Positions 18,749 to 27,286 are shown, counted from the first letter of the stretch. The stretch: 46,369 nt of DNA from Bradyrhizobium sp. (GCA_030681365.1 JAUXWH010000185.1:1-46369), one strand, 5' to 3'. Numbers and translations: made by a program. Notes: generated from the sequence alone by a model not told the origin.

Positions 18749-20020
18749 ATGACCACGCAACCGACGCCCAAAGGCGCCTGGACAATCACGTTTCTCCTGT
18801 TCCTGTTCATGCTGGTCAATTTCGCCGACAAGATCGTGGTCAACCTCGCCGGCGTGCCGATCAAGGCGGAGCTGCAGCTCGACCCCGAGCAATTCGGATT
18901 CCTGGGATCTTCGTTCTTCTTCCTGTTTTCAATCTCGGCCCTTGCGGTCGGCTTCATCGTCAACCGCATCGATACCCGCTGGGTACTGCTGGCGATGGCA
19001 GTGGTTTGGGCGCTGGCCCAGTTCCCGATGGTCGGCACCGTCAGCTTCACCACGCTGGTGATCTGCCGCATCATCCTTGGCGCCGGCGAGGGGCCGGCAT
19101 TCGCGGTGGCGGTGCACGCGCTTTACAAATGGTTTCCCGACGAGAAGCGCACGCTGCCCACCGCGATCCTGGCGCAAGGCTCGGCGTTCGGCGTCATCCT
19201 CGCGGTGCCCGCGCTGAACTGGATCATCGTCAATCACAGCTGGCATTACGCGTTCGGCGCGCTCGGCGTGGTCGGCCTGATGTGGGTGGTGGCGTGGCTG
19301 GTGATGGGCAGGGAAGGACCGCTGGTGCAGACCGTCGCGATGGCGGCGGCCGATCCCCGCGTGCCCTATTTCCAGCTGCTGACGTCGCGCACCTTCATCG
19401 GCTGCTGTGCCGCGGCCTTCGGCGCCTATTGGGCGCTGTCGCTCGGCCTGACCTGGTTCACCTCCTTCATCATCGAGGGACTGGGCTTCACGCAGAAGGA
19501 TGCGGGCTGGATTACAGTGCTGCCCTGGGTGTTCGGAGCCGCCATCGTGCTGCTGGCCGGGTGGATATCGCAGGTGATGCTGACGCGCGGCTACACCACC
19601 CGCGGCGCCCGCGGCGTGCTCGGTTCGGTACCGCTGATCGTCGGCGGCCTGATTCTGCTGGCGATGCCGCAGGTCAACGGCGCCGGCCTGCAGGTCGTGC
19701 TGCTGGTGCTCGGACCCGGGCTGTGCGGCGCGATCTTTGTGGTCTGTCCGCCGATGCTGGGAGAATTCGCGCCGGTGCAGCAGCGCGGCGCGGTGATCGG
19801 AATCTACAGCGCGATCTATACGTTCGCCGGAATCCTGGCGCCGTGGGTGATGGGCGCCGTGATCAAGCATGCGGCGAGCCCGCTCGAAGGCTACATGACC
19901 GGTTTCACCATCAACGCGGTCATCATGATCGTAGCCGGGTTGTTCGGCCTGCTGCTGCTGCGGCCCAACACCGAGCGCGCGCGGCTGCTGGCCCAGGCGG
20001 CCCAGCCGAAATTCGCGTGA
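18749..20020 (+). CDS. MFS transporter, anion:cation symporter-like
   Basis: A 423-residue carrier with about 12 membrane segments. NFADKIVVNLAGVPIKAEL and FFFLFSISALAVGFIVNRIDTRW (first cytoplasmic loop) followed by GAGEGPAF and FPDEKRTLPTAIL fit the ACS family of MFS carriers, which take up organic acids such as tartrate, glucarate and phthalate. GGAGAG lies a few bases before the ATG. A DapA-like aldolase gene follows on the same strand after 64 bases that hold a perfect hairpin, so they probably form one transcript. I infer uptake of a hydroxy- or keto-acid that the aldolase then handles. The substrate is not determined. Confidence 0.87.
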   Translation: MTTQPTPKGAWTITFLLFLFMLVNFADKIVVNLAGVPIKAELQLDPEQFGFLGSSFFFLFSISALAVGFIVNRIDTRWVLLAMAVVWALAQFPMVGTVSFTTLVICRIILGAGEGPAFAVAVHALYKWFPDEKRTLPTAILAQGSAFGVILAVPALNWIIVNHSWHYAFGALGVVGLMWVVAWLVMGREGPLVQTVAMAAADPRVPYFQLLTSRTFIGCCAAAFGAYWALSLGLTWFTSFIIEGLGFTQKDAGWITVLPWVFGAAIVLLAGWISQVMLTRGYTTRGARGVLGSVPLIVGGLILLAMPQVNGAGLQVVLLVLGPGLCGAIFVVCPPMLGEFAPVQQRGAVIGIYSAIYTFAGILAPWVMGAVIKHAASPLEGYMTGFTINAVIMIVAGLFGLLLLRPNTERARLLAQAAQPKFA

Positions 20021-20038
20021 GCGGTGTTGTCTTTCTTA

Positions 20039-20060
20039 CCTCTCCCGCAAGCGGGAGAGG
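20039..20060. repeat. Perfect hairpin between MFS and aldolase genes
   Basis: CCTCTCCCGC-AA-GCGGGAGAGG is a perfect ten-base stem. No T tract follows, so it is more likely an mRNA-stability or attenuation element or a REP-like repeat than a terminator. Degenerate relatives occur at about 21073-21107 and 28361-28386. Confidence 0.6.
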
Positions 20061-20084
20061 GAGCAGATCCGAAGGAGACCAGAC

Positions 20085-21047
20085 ATGAGCCGCCATCCCG
20101 ATTTCGTGCCGCAGGGTGTGATTCCGGCGGTGCTGCTGCCGTTCCACGAGGATATGTCGATCGACGAGCCGAGTTTTCGGGCTCACTTGCGCGACGTCGG
20201 CGCCGTGCAGGGACTGTCGGCGATCACGATCAACGCCCACTCGACCGAGGTCGCCTCCTGCACCGGGGGCGAGCAGCGCCGCGTGATGGAAATCGTCGGC
20301 GAGGAAGTCGGCGGCAAGCTGCCGGTCATTCACGGCGTCTGGGCCGACGGCAGCCTGCAGGCGGCGCGGATCGCCCGCCAGGCGCAGGCCGGCGGGGCTT
20401 CGGCGCTATTGGTGTTTCCGCCGGCGCCCTTCACGCTCGGCCAGTCCCCGGAAATGGCGCTGGCGCATTTCAAGGCCATCGCGGACGCCAGCGATCTGCC
20501 GATCATCGTCTTTCAATATCCGCTCGCTACAGGCCAGGGCTATCCCGCCGCCACGCTGGAGCGGCTGTTCGACGAAGTGCCGACCATCCGCGCCATCAAG
20601 GACTGGACGCCGCTGGTGCCGCAGCACGAGAGCCAGATTCGCAAGCTGCAGGGGCGCGCGCGTCCCATCAATGTATTGTCGACCAACAGCGCGTGGCTGC
20701 TCAGTTCGCTGGTGCTCGGCTGCAACGGCCTGCTGTCCGGCTCAGGCAGCGTCATCGCCGACCTGCAGGCGAGACTCTTTCGCGCCGTCCAGGCCAACGA
20801 TCTCGCGGAAGCCCGCCGGCTCAACGACCGGATCTATCCGACGGCGCGGGTGTTCTACGCCGATCCCTTCATCGACATGCACAACCGCATGAAGGAAGCG
20901 CTGGTGCTGCTCGGCAAACTGCCGCGCGCCGTGGTGCGCCCGCCGCTGGTGAAGATATCGGACGCGGAGATCGCGCGGATAAAGGAAGCGCTGGTGGAGG
21001 CGGGGCTGCTCGGCGCGCAAACGGCGCAGGGAAGAAACGCGGCGTAA
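20085..21047 (+). CDS. Dihydrodipicolinate synthase (DapA) family aldolase
   Basis: A 320-residue (beta/alpha)8 barrel protein of the DHDPS/NAL superfamily, which uses a Schiff-base lysine to cleave or condense 2-keto acids. The likely catalytic lysine is K172 in IRAIKDWT and the tyrosine is Y145 in FQYPLATGQG. The usual GTTGE motif that binds the keto-acid carboxylate is replaced by NAHSTEVASC, so this is not a lysine-biosynthesis DapA. AAGGAG lies upstream of the ATG. Pairing with an MFS carrier points to catabolism of an imported acid. The reaction is not predictable from the sequence alone. Confidence 0.87.
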   Translation: MSRHPDFVPQGVIPAVLLPFHEDMSIDEPSFRAHLRDVGAVQGLSAITINAHSTEVASCTGGEQRRVMEIVGEEVGGKLPVIHGVWADGSLQAARIARQAQAGGASALLVFPPAPFTLGQSPEMALAHFKAIADASDLPIIVFQYPLATGQGYPAATLERLFDEVPTIRAIKDWTPLVPQHESQIRKLQGRARPINVLSTNSAWLLSSLVLGCNGLLSGSGSVIADLQARLFRAVQANDLAEARRLNDRIYPTARVFYADPFIDMHNRMKEALVLLGKLPRAVVRPPLVKISDAEIARIKEALVEAGLLGAQTAQGRNAA

Positions 21048-21127
21048 GCGAGTCATGATCTTCGCCCCCCCCACCACTCGCTACGCTCGCGGGAGAAGGG
21101 GAGAGGAAGAGCGGCCGTCCGTCGGCG

Positions 21128-22870
21128 CTAACCCGCGGCGGCGCCGAACTTCCGCTCGCCGCCCTGCGCGCCGCGCACCAGCCGTCCCGGCCGCGCGCCG
21201 GTTGCCGTGCCGCCGCGCTGCGTCACCACGCCCGAGACGATGGTGGCGTCGTAGCCGTCGACCTGTTGCAGCAGGCGGCGGCCGCCGACCGGCAGGTCGT
21301 AATGCACCTTGGGCGGATGCAGGTGCAGTCTGTCGTAGTCGATGACGTTGATGTCGGCCTTGTAGCCCGGCGCGATCACGCCGCGGTCGGTGAGGCCGAC
21401 CGACAGCGCGGTCTTGCGCGACTGCGCCGCCACCACGAACGGAATCGAGAGTTTCTCGCCGCGGCTGCGGTCGCGGGTCCAGTGCGTCAGCAGATAAGTC
21501 GGGAAGCTGGCGTCGCAGATGATGCCGCAATGCGCGCCGCCGTCGGAAAGTCCGGGCACCGAATTCGGATCGCACAACATTTCGCGCACGGCGTCGAGGT
21601 TGCCGTCGGCGTAGTTCAGGAACGGCACGTAGAGCATGCCGCGGCCTTCGTCCGACAGCATCGCTTCATAAGCCAGTTCTTCCGGTTGCCGGCCCTGGCG
21701 GCGGGCCTGCGCGCCCAGCGCGTTTTCCGGCGGCTGTTCATAGTCAGGGGGATCGCCGAGCAGGTACATCTTGTCGTAATTCGGCCGGAAAAACAGCGGA
21801 TCGTCGGTCGACGTCGGCGTCTCGCTCAGGATCGCTGCGCGCACCTCGGGCTGATGCAGCCGCTGCAAGCGCTCCGCCAGCGGCAAATGGGCGATCGCGC
21901 GATAGCTCGGATGAGTCTGGAACGGGTTGCGCGACAGTTCCAGCCCGAGCAGCAGCCCGACCGGGCGCGCGGCGATCTGTGCCGTGATCGACAGCCCGCG
22001 CGCGGAAGCCTCGTTGATGGTGTCGAGAGTCTGGCGCCAGCGCCGCGGCGCCTTGTCGGCCTGTGCCACGGAAAACGAAATCGGGCAGTTGGTATTCTCG
22101 GCCACCCGCAGCATCATCGGCAGATCTTCGTGCACCGTGCTCTGGTCGAGCACGAACTGGAATACGCTGCGGCCGACCTTGTGCATGGCCCCGGCGATCG
22201 CCGTCAGTTCGTCCTCGCCGGCCTTCAGCGTCGGCGTGTAGTCGCCGGTCGAGGTGCGGTGGTTGAGGGTGCGCGAGGTGGAGAAGCCGAGCGCGCCGGC
22301 GCGCACGGCATCGCCGGCGAGTACGGCCATCGCGGCGTTGTCCTCAGGCGTCGAGGGATCGCGGTTGGCGCCGCGTTCGCCCATGACATAGACCCGCAAC
22401 GCGGCGTGCGGCAGTTGCGCGCCGATATCCATGTCGAAGCGGCGCTGCGACAGCCAGTCCATGTAATCCGGAAAGCTCTCCCAGGCCCACGGGATCCCGG
22501 CGCTCAGCACCGGCTCGGGTATGTCCTCGACGCCTTCCATCAGCTGGATCAGCCGGACATGATCGGCCGGCCGGCACGGCGCGAAACCGACGCCGCAATT
22601 GCCCATGATCGCGGTGGTGACGCCGTTCTGCGAGGAGGGCGTGATGTCCTGGCTCCAGGTGACCTGGCCGTCATAATGGGTGTGGACGTCGACGAAGCCC
22701 GGCGTGACCAGTTTGCCGCGGGCATCGATCTCCTCGGTTCCCCTGGCTGCGATCTTGCCGATTTCGGTAATGCGGCCGCCCGTGACCGCCACATCCGCCT
22801 CGAACAGTTCGCCGCCGAGGCCGTCGGCAATGCTGCCGCCACGGATCACGAGATCTGGATTGGAGGCCAT
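21128..22870 (-). CDS. N-acyl-D-amino-acid deacylase family amidohydrolase
   Basis: A 580-residue metal-dependent hydrolase. GFVDVHTHYDGQ gives the HxH metal ligands (H63, H65), and IMGNCGVGFAPC carries the cysteine typical of D-aminoacylases. The C-terminal region (TDRGVIAPGYKADINVIDYD) is the small beta-domain typical of amidohydrolases. Family members hydrolyse N-acyl-D-amino acids, dihydropyrimidines or related N-acyl compounds; at 580 residues this is longer than classical D-aminoacylase (about 480) and fits the long subgroup common in proteobacteria. It lies 102 bases downstream of an MFS gene on the same strand and converges on the aldolase gene. Confidence 0.88.
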   Translation of the reverse strand: MASNPDLVIRGGSIADGLGGELFEADVAVTGGRITEIGKIAARGTEEIDARGKLVTPGFVDVHTHYDGQVTWSQDITPSSQNGVTTAIMGNCGVGFAPCRPADHVRLIQLMEGVEDIPEPVLSAGIPWAWESFPDYMDWLSQRRFDMDIGAQLPHAALRVYVMGERGANRDPSTPEDNAAMAVLAGDAVRAGALGFSTSRTLNHRTSTGDYTPTLKAGEDELTAIAGAMHKVGRSVFQFVLDQSTVHEDLPMMLRVAENTNCPISFSVAQADKAPRRWRQTLDTINEASARGLSITAQIAARPVGLLLGLELSRNPFQTHPSYRAIAHLPLAERLQRLHQPEVRAAILSETPTSTDDPLFFRPNYDKMYLLGDPPDYEQPPENALGAQARRQGRQPEELAYEAMLSDEGRGMLYVPFLNYADGNLDAVREMLCDPNSVPGLSDGGAHCGIICDASFPTYLLTHWTRDRSRGEKLSIPFVVAAQSRKTALSVGLTDRGVIAPGYKADINVIDYDRLHLHPPKVHYDLPVGGRRLLQQVDGYDATIVSGVVTQRGGTATGARPGRLVRGAQGGERKFGAAAG

Positions 22871-22972
22871 GGCGTTACATCCCTGAGTGATCTTGCCCGA
22901 TTGGTCTTGTTGCCTGCATCATGGGTTGCGGCGCCGGCCTGTCAACCGTGCGGGATGCGGCTCAGGAATGCA

Positions 22973-24196
22973 TCAGGCGGTACGGACCTGCGGCCTGCGG
23001 TCGGTGACCAGCGCCAGCAGCACGGTCAGGGTCATGAACACGACGGAGGCGCCGAACACCCAGTGCGGCAGGCTCTGGTCCATGATCCAGCCGTACAGCA
23101 ATGGCGCGAAGATGCCGGAGAGGTTGAAGCCGGTGGAGACGATGCCGAAGGCGCGGCCGGCAGCACCGGGAGGGGCGGCGTTGCGCACCAGCATGTCGCG
23201 CGACGGCGCGATCACGCCGCCGAGAAATCCGGCGATCGCCATCATTCCGGTCAGCAGCAGCGACGGCAGCGTGGTGGTCGCTATCGCCAGCACGATGGCC
23301 GCGTTGACGGCAAAACAGACGGCGGCGACCTGTCCATGGCGGCTGGTGCGGTCGGCGAGATAGCCGCCGGCCAGCACGCCAATGGCGCTGGCGGCGAGAA
23401 AGGCGGTCAGCGCGACGTTGGCCGCCTGGAACGATGCGTCGTAGCCCGTCATCAGCGCGACCACGCCGAAATTGCTGATGCCGGCGTTGGACAGTCCAAG
23501 CAGCATGAAGAAGATCGTCAGCACGATGATGGCGGGCGTGATGATGTTCTGCTTCGGCGCCGGCACGCCGTCGACATGCCGGTCGGCAGCACTGGCATCG
23601 GGAATGCCGACGGCGACCAGCACCAGCGCTACCACCAGCCCGACGGAACCTGCCGCGATCAGCGCGCCTGTTCCGCCGACCGTCGCCACCAGCGTGGCCA
23701 TGATGAAGGGCGCCACCGCGCCGCCGAGGAAGCCCGAGAAGGTGTGGATCGAAAACGCGCGGCCCATCCGCGCTTCATCCATATGCGCCGACAGGATGGC
23801 GTAATCGGCCGGATGATAGACGCTGTTGGCGAGCCCCAGCAGGGCCGCGCAGGCCAGCAGCCAAGGATAGCTAAGATTGAGGCCGAGCATGACCAGCGCG
23901 AGGCCGCCGAGCGTCAGCCCCATCAGCAGCACCTTTCGGGCGCCGATGCGGTCGGCGAGGTAGCCGATTGGCGCTTGCGTCAGGCCGGAGACGATCCCGA
24001 GCACGGTGATCGCAAGCCCAAGCTCGATATAGCCGACGCCGAGTTGCTCTTTCAGGAACGGGAACAGCATCGGCAGCACGAACAGATGGAAATGGCTGAC
24101 CCAATGCGCGAGCGAAATCGCCGCCAGCGTCCGCAACGAACTGTCCGTCTTTCCTTCGATCTTGGCTTGTTGCGGTGCGGCGAGAACGTCGACCAT
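22973..24196 (-). CDS. MFS transporter, fosmidomycin-resistance (Fsr)-like
   Basis: A 407-residue carrier with about 12 membrane segments. SLAHWVSHFHLFVLPMLFPF at the N-terminus and GYLADRIGARKVLLMG in the first cytoplasmic loop match the Fsr-like group of MFS proteins. NSVYHPADYAILSAHM is typical of the same group. Family members are drug or metabolite exporters or carriers of unknown substrate. The start lies in a 205-base divergent region with the ATP-grasp gene, and the deacylase gene follows 102 bases downstream. Co-transcription with the deacylase suggests transport of its substrate or product, which is inference. Confidence 0.86.
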   Translation of the reverse strand: MVDVLAAPQQAKIEGKTDSSLRTLAAISLAHWVSHFHLFVLPMLFPFLKEQLGVGYIELGLAITVLGIVSGLTQAPIGYLADRIGARKVLLMGLTLGGLALVMLGLNLSYPWLLACAALLGLANSVYHPADYAILSAHMDEARMGRAFSIHTFSGFLGGAVAPFIMATLVATVGGTGALIAAGSVGLVVALVLVAVGIPDASAADRHVDGVPAPKQNIITPAIIVLTIFFMLLGLSNAGISNFGVVALMTGYDASFQAANVALTAFLAASAIGVLAGGYLADRTSRHGQVAAVCFAVNAAIVLAIATTTLPSLLLTGMMAIAGFLGGVIAPSRDMLVRNAAPPGAAGRAFGIVSTGFNLSGIFAPLLYGWIMDQSLPHWVFGASVVFMTLTVLLALVTDRRPQVRTA

Positions 24197-24401
24197 ATCT
24201 CAGCTGAAAACCCCGTTGACCACGGCCCGGCAAGGCGCGCCAAAATACCGGCTGGCGGTTATTTGTCCATGAATGCCGCTGCATGGCAGCCCCCGCCAAC
24301 CGCGAACGCGTGCTCTGATCTCCCCCTCCAGGGGAGGGTAAGAATTAGAACGCGCTCAACAAACCTAGAGACAAATCTATTGCGCGCAGGGATGATCCAG
24401 C

Positions 24402-25658
24402 ATGGCCGATCCCGCCCATGTTCAAAGACCGCTCCGGGTGCTGGTTTCCGAGGGAAACAGCACGTCCGTGCGCGAGGCGATCACGATCCTCGGTCTGTCG
24501 GGCCACCACGTCGAGGTCTGCGATCCCGCGCCGTTCTGCCTGGCGAGGTTCTCGCGCTTTGTCCGCAAGTTCCATCGCTGCCCGGGACTGCAGGACGATC
24601 CGGCCGGCTTCCTGGCTTTTGTCGAGCGACTGCTGGCTACGGGGAACTACGACGTGTTGCTGCCGACGCATGAGCAGGGGTTTCTGTTCGCGCGGGTACA
24701 GCAGCGACTGCTGGATCGCGTCGGGCTGGCGCTGCCGGGTTTCGAAAGTTACCGCGCGGTGCACAGCAAGGCCGGCTTCAGCCGGTTGCTCGATCAATTG
24801 GAGTTGCCGCAGCCGGCGACCCGAATAGTCCATTCCGAAAGTGAACTGCGCGGCGCCAAACGATTTCCGTCCATCATCAAAACCTCGGTCGGCACCGCCA
24901 GCCGCGGCATCTGGCTGGTGCGCGACGCGCGCGACTTCGAATTCGCGCTGCAGGATCTGAACGCCGGCGGCGCCTTCGCCGATGAGGTGCTGGTGCAGGA
25001 ATTCGTCACCGGCGCCATCGAGAAGGCGCAGGCGGTGTTCTGCCGCGGCGAATTGCTCGGCTTTCATGCCTACCGGCAGATCGCCGCCGGCGCCGGGGGC
25101 GGCGAGGCGATCAAGCAAAGCGTCGTCAGGCCACGGCTGCGCAGCCACGTCGCCCGCATCGGGCAGGCACTGGGCTGGCACGGCGCGTTGTCGGTCGATT
25201 GTATCATGCGCGAGGATGGCGCCGCGCCGCTGTTGATCGACTGCAATCCGCGGCTGGTCGAGCCGATGAGCGCGTATCTCGCCGGCCTCGATCTGGTCGG
25301 GCTGTTGCTGCGGATTTCGGCTGGTGAAGTGCCGGCGAAAGCGGGCGAGAGCCGCGCGGATGTGCGGACGCATCTGGCGATGCAGGCGCTGTTGGGATGC
25401 GCCGCGGGCGGCGGCACGCGGCGCGATCTGGTCCGGGAGTGCTGGAATCTCGCGGCCGGCGGCGGGCCCTATGCCGGCAGCGCCGAGGAACTGACGCCGC
25501 TGCGGCTGGACTGGATCAGCGCGGTGCCGCTGGCGATGATCGCGATGGTGCTGCTCGCCGCCCCCGGCCGCGGTGTCGCGCTCGCCCGCGGCGGCTGGGG
25601 CGCGCATCTGCTCGATATCGCGAGTATCCGCAAGATCGAGAGCGAAGCGTTTGGCTGA
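24402..25658 (+). CDS. ATP-grasp domain protein of unknown substrate
   Basis: A 418-residue protein with an ATP-grasp fold. The pre-grasp domain is about 1-120 (VLVSEGNSTSVREAITILGL; DVLLPTHEQGF). The ATP-binding lysine region is FPSIIKTSVGTASRGIWLV, then VLVQEFVTGAIEKAQAVFC, and the metal-binding end is PLLIDCNPRLVEPM. ATP-grasp enzymes join a carboxylate, activated as acyl phosphate, to an amine or other nucleophile. The form here resembles the carbamoyl-phosphate-synthase-like ligases without other CPS domains. A C-terminal part of about 90 residues ends with a hydrophobic segment. No neighbour reveals the substrate. The start has AGGGA about ten bases upstream. Confidence 0.8.
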   Translation: MADPAHVQRPLRVLVSEGNSTSVREAITILGLSGHHVEVCDPAPFCLARFSRFVRKFHRCPGLQDDPAGFLAFVERLLATGNYDVLLPTHEQGFLFARVQQRLLDRVGLALPGFESYRAVHSKAGFSRLLDQLELPQPATRIVHSESELRGAKRFPSIIKTSVGTASRGIWLVRDARDFEFALQDLNAGGAFADEVLVQEFVTGAIEKAQAVFCRGELLGFHAYRQIAAGAGGGEAIKQSVVRPRLRSHVARIGQALGWHGALSVDCIMREDGAAPLLIDCNPRLVEPMSAYLAGLDLVGLLLRISAGEVPAKAGESRADVRTHLAMQALLGCAAGGGTRRDLVRECWNLAAGGGPYAGSAEELTPLRLDWISAVPLAMIAMVLLAAPGRGVALARGGWGAHLLDIASIRKIESEAFG

Positions 25659-25690
25659 AGCGTTTCGCTGGTCCAAACCCCTCACTTGTC

Positions 25691-25792
25691 GTCGTCCGGC
25701 TTGACCGGGCGACCCCGTACGCCGCGCCCTCTCGTTTTTATCTCGAACGCCTCTGGAATACTGGGTCACCCGGTCAAGTGCCGGGTGATGAC
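25691..25792. repeat. Dispersed palindromic repeat, family C, copy 1
   Basis: It opens with GTCGTCCGGCTTGACCGGGC and ends CCCGGTCAAGTGCCGGGTGA. The centre CGCCTCTGGAATACTGGG matches copy 2 (26483-26583) in the opposite orientation. Confidence 0.8.
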
Positions 25793-25820
25793 ACCTTTAT
25801 GTTTTGCGACTTATGATTCT

Positions 25821-25973
25821 CTACAGCGGCTCGTCGTCGTCGCCGTGGCGGTCGCGTTTCGGCGTGGCGATGTCGCCATCCTCGTAATCGTCGTCCTCGA
25901 CCGGCGCCGGCTTCCTCTTCGGTTTACCGTCGTTTTTGGAGGCAGGCTCGCTCTTTTTGCCGGTTCCGCCCAT
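25821..25973 (-). CDS. Small charged protein, 50 residues, unknown
   Basis: The frame starts MGGTGKKSEPASKNDGKPKR and ends HGDDDEPL. It is made of a basic N-terminal half and an acidic second half (EDDDYEDGD), with no hydrophobic core, so it is probably disordered. GAGGG lies six bases before the ATG, which supports the start. I believe similar short proteins occur in Bradyrhizobium relatives, but this is from memory. It is flanked by an inverted pair of family C repeats that also encloses the next small gene. Confidence 0.65.
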   Translation of the reverse strand: MGGTGKKSEPASKNDGKPKRKPAPVEDDDYEDGDIATPKRDRHGDDDEPL

Positions 25974-26083
25974 TTGATCCCTCTAATCGGCTTATCCAGC
26001 CGAGTTGGATGAGTATATTAGCCGCAGTTGGACAATCTTTCCTGCCTTTTTCCGGCGTTCGGTGTAAAGGGAGGATCAACCCC

Positions 26084-26177
26084 GAGCATGATCCGGACCC
26101 GGAGCGCCGCAAAGGCGCAAGGCGGGATCCGGTTTTCCCTCGGGTCAAACGCGAAGCGTTTGCCCGATATCATGCTC
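26084..26177. repeat. Dispersed palindromic repeat, family F
   Basis: The outer arms GAGCATGATCCGG and ATATCATGCTC are nearly inverted; inside lie paired stretches GCGCCGCAAAGGCGC and AAACGCGAAGCGTTTG. This looks like another REP-like intergenic element. Only one clear copy lies in this window. Confidence 0.65.
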
Positions 26178-26194
26178 AAACCCACGACATGAAA

Positions 26195-26216
26195 TCATGA
26201 TCCGATCGGATCATGA
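26195..26216. repeat. Perfect 22-base palindrome upstream of a small gene
   Basis: TCATGATCCGA followed by its exact reverse complement, with no spacer. It ends 13 bases before the ATG of the 80-residue gene and overlaps where a ribosome would load. It could be an operator or a fused repeat end (the ATGATCCG half also occurs in the adjacent repeat). Confidence 0.6.
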
Positions 26217-26229
26217 ATCCGGAGTCCCG

Positions 26230-26472
26230 ATGAAAAAGCCGAAGATCGAAGCCGAAGAACAGCAGCCGCGCAAAATCATTCGCGCCGACAAAGCACCGAC
26301 CGAGGGTTACTCGCTGGTGGTGGACGGCCACTTCAAGTCGCACCACGCCACCGTCGAAGCCGCCGAAGAGGCCGGCATGGCGTTGAAGAATCAATACCAG
26401 ATGCTTCAGGTGCAGGTTTACGACGCCGCCACCAAGACCCGCTCGATGATCGAGTGGCCCGCGCCGGTGTGA
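26230..26472 (+). CDS. Conserved hypothetical small protein, 80 residues
   Basis: The start MKKPKIEAEEQQPRKIIRAD is chosen because GGAG lies six bases upstream; an upstream ATG at 26197 falls inside the palindrome. The rest (EGYSLVVDGHFKSHHATVEA, then NQYQMLQVQVYDAATKTRSM and ending MIEWPAPV) looks like a small alpha/beta protein in which a helix spans about residues 40-55. Neither a catalytic motif nor a membrane segment is present. Proteins of this kind are, as I recall, conserved in rhizobia without a known function. The gene lies between family C repeats together with the minus-strand 50-residue gene. Confidence 0.75.
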   Translation: MKKPKIEAEEQQPRKIIRADKAPTEGYSLVVDGHFKSHHATVEAAEEAGMALKNQYQMLQVQVYDAATKTRSMIEWPAPV

Positions 26473-26482
26473 TGCCAACGTT

Positions 26483-26583
26483 GTCGTCCTCCGCGAAAGC
26501 GGGGGGCCCAGTATTCCAGAGGCGCTTGAGATAAATCGAGAGGCCGCGGCGTACTGGGTCGCCCGGTCAAGCCGGGCGATGAC
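26483..26583. repeat. Dispersed palindromic repeat, family C, copy 2 (inverted)
   Basis: It contains CCCAGTATTCCAGAGGCGCT and TACTGGGTCGCCCGGTCAAG. The centre is the reverse complement of copy 1, so the two copies form an inverted pair around a two-gene segment. Confidence 0.8.
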
Positions 26584-26621
26584 CACCTGTTGTAATGAGA
26601 CGCAGTTGGTCCCAATGACAC

Positions 26622-26912
26622 TTACGTCCGGTGGCCGCCGCTCTGCCGGCCGGCCAGCCAATCGGCCAGCACCTGGGCCTTTTCCACCGTCTTCTTTTTT
26701 GACGATGTCGACGATTTCGCGCGCGGCTTCTTGGCTGCCGCGGGCGGGGCGGTGGCTTCGCGCGCCAGTCGCAGGGCCTTCAGTCGGGCCATGTTGTCGA
26801 GCACGGCCTTGGTCGTCACGTCGCGGTCGGATTTAACGACCCTGGCTTCGCTCGCCGCGCGCGCGGCCTTGTTGAAACGCGCATCGGCGCGGTCGCGATC
26901 TTCTTTTGACAT
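26622..26912 (-). CDS. Small lysine-rich protein, 96 residues, unknown
   Basis: It starts MSKEDRDRADARFNKAARAA, continues through a helical, charged region (NMARLKALRLAREATAP) and a basic stretch (KKPRAKSSTSSKKKTVEK), and ends ADWLAGRQSGGHRT. The ATG comes one base after the stop of the upstream gene (TGA-C-ATG), so the two are probably translated by coupling; the longer frame to 27086 merely reads through that gene. The basic tail suggests binding to nucleic acid or simple disorder. I recall similar short proteins in Bradyrhizobium relatives but know of no function. Confidence 0.7.
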   Translation of the reverse strand: MSKEDRDRADARFNKAARAASEARVVKSDRDVTTKAVLDNMARLKALRLAREATAPPAAAKKPRAKSSTSSKKKTVEKAQVLADWLAGRQSGGHRT

Positions 26913-26913
26913 G

Positions 26914-27153
26914 TCAGGTCGTCTTCTTTTTCTTGGGTTTGGCCTTGGCCTTAGCCTTGGGCTCCGGCGGCTTTTCGCGCTCGGCGGCTTCCCGCGCCAA
27001 TCGTTCCTCGCGCAGGGTCGCCGTCCGCTTTCGTATCGCGATATCGGCTGCCGCGATGTCGGCCATCGCCTTGATGCCTTCGGCATCCTGGGCGGCCCTT
27101 CGGTTCAGCCGGATCTCCTTCAATTCGGCCGGGGTTTTCGGTTCGTCATCCAT
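26914..27153 (-). CDS. Small lysine-rich protein, 79 residues, unknown
   Basis: It starts MDDEPKTPAELKEIRLNRRA, has a long charged helix (residues 8-58 without proline) and ends in a basic Lys/Ala tail (EPKAKAKAKPKKKKTT). GAGG lies about eight bases before the ATG. It is the first gene of a two-gene unit with the 96-residue protein, to which it shows a general likeness (helical part followed by Lys-rich tail), perhaps an old duplication. The function is unknown. Confidence 0.72.
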   Translation of the reverse strand: MDDEPKTPAELKEIRLNRRAAQDAEGIKAMADIAAADIAIRKRTATLREERLAREAAEREKPPEPKAKAKAKPKKKKTT

Positions 27154-27286
27154 CTTGTGCCTCGAATTTTACGGCGCGCATCATGGTGCGGCGTCCTGCT
27201 GGCCCCTCTTACCATGCATCATCCCGCCAGCGGGCAATTTTAGGCCGGATCTCGCGGAAAAAGGGGCCGTTTCTCAGGCCAAATCC

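Noticed and set aside
18540..18785. N-terminal extension of the LolD-type ATPase up to 18785
   Set aside because: It would overlap the divergent MFS start and has no resemblance to ABC ATPases; the MATGNPIV start fits the family length.
21266..24673. A 1,135-codon plus-strand frame opposite the deacylase and MFS genes
   Set aside because: It reads as Arg/His/Gly/Gln-rich antisense sequence with no domain, while the opposite strand has two clear family proteins.
24345..25769. A 474-codon minus-strand frame opposite the ATP-grasp gene
   Set aside because: Antisense composition without motifs; the plus strand has ATP-grasp signatures.
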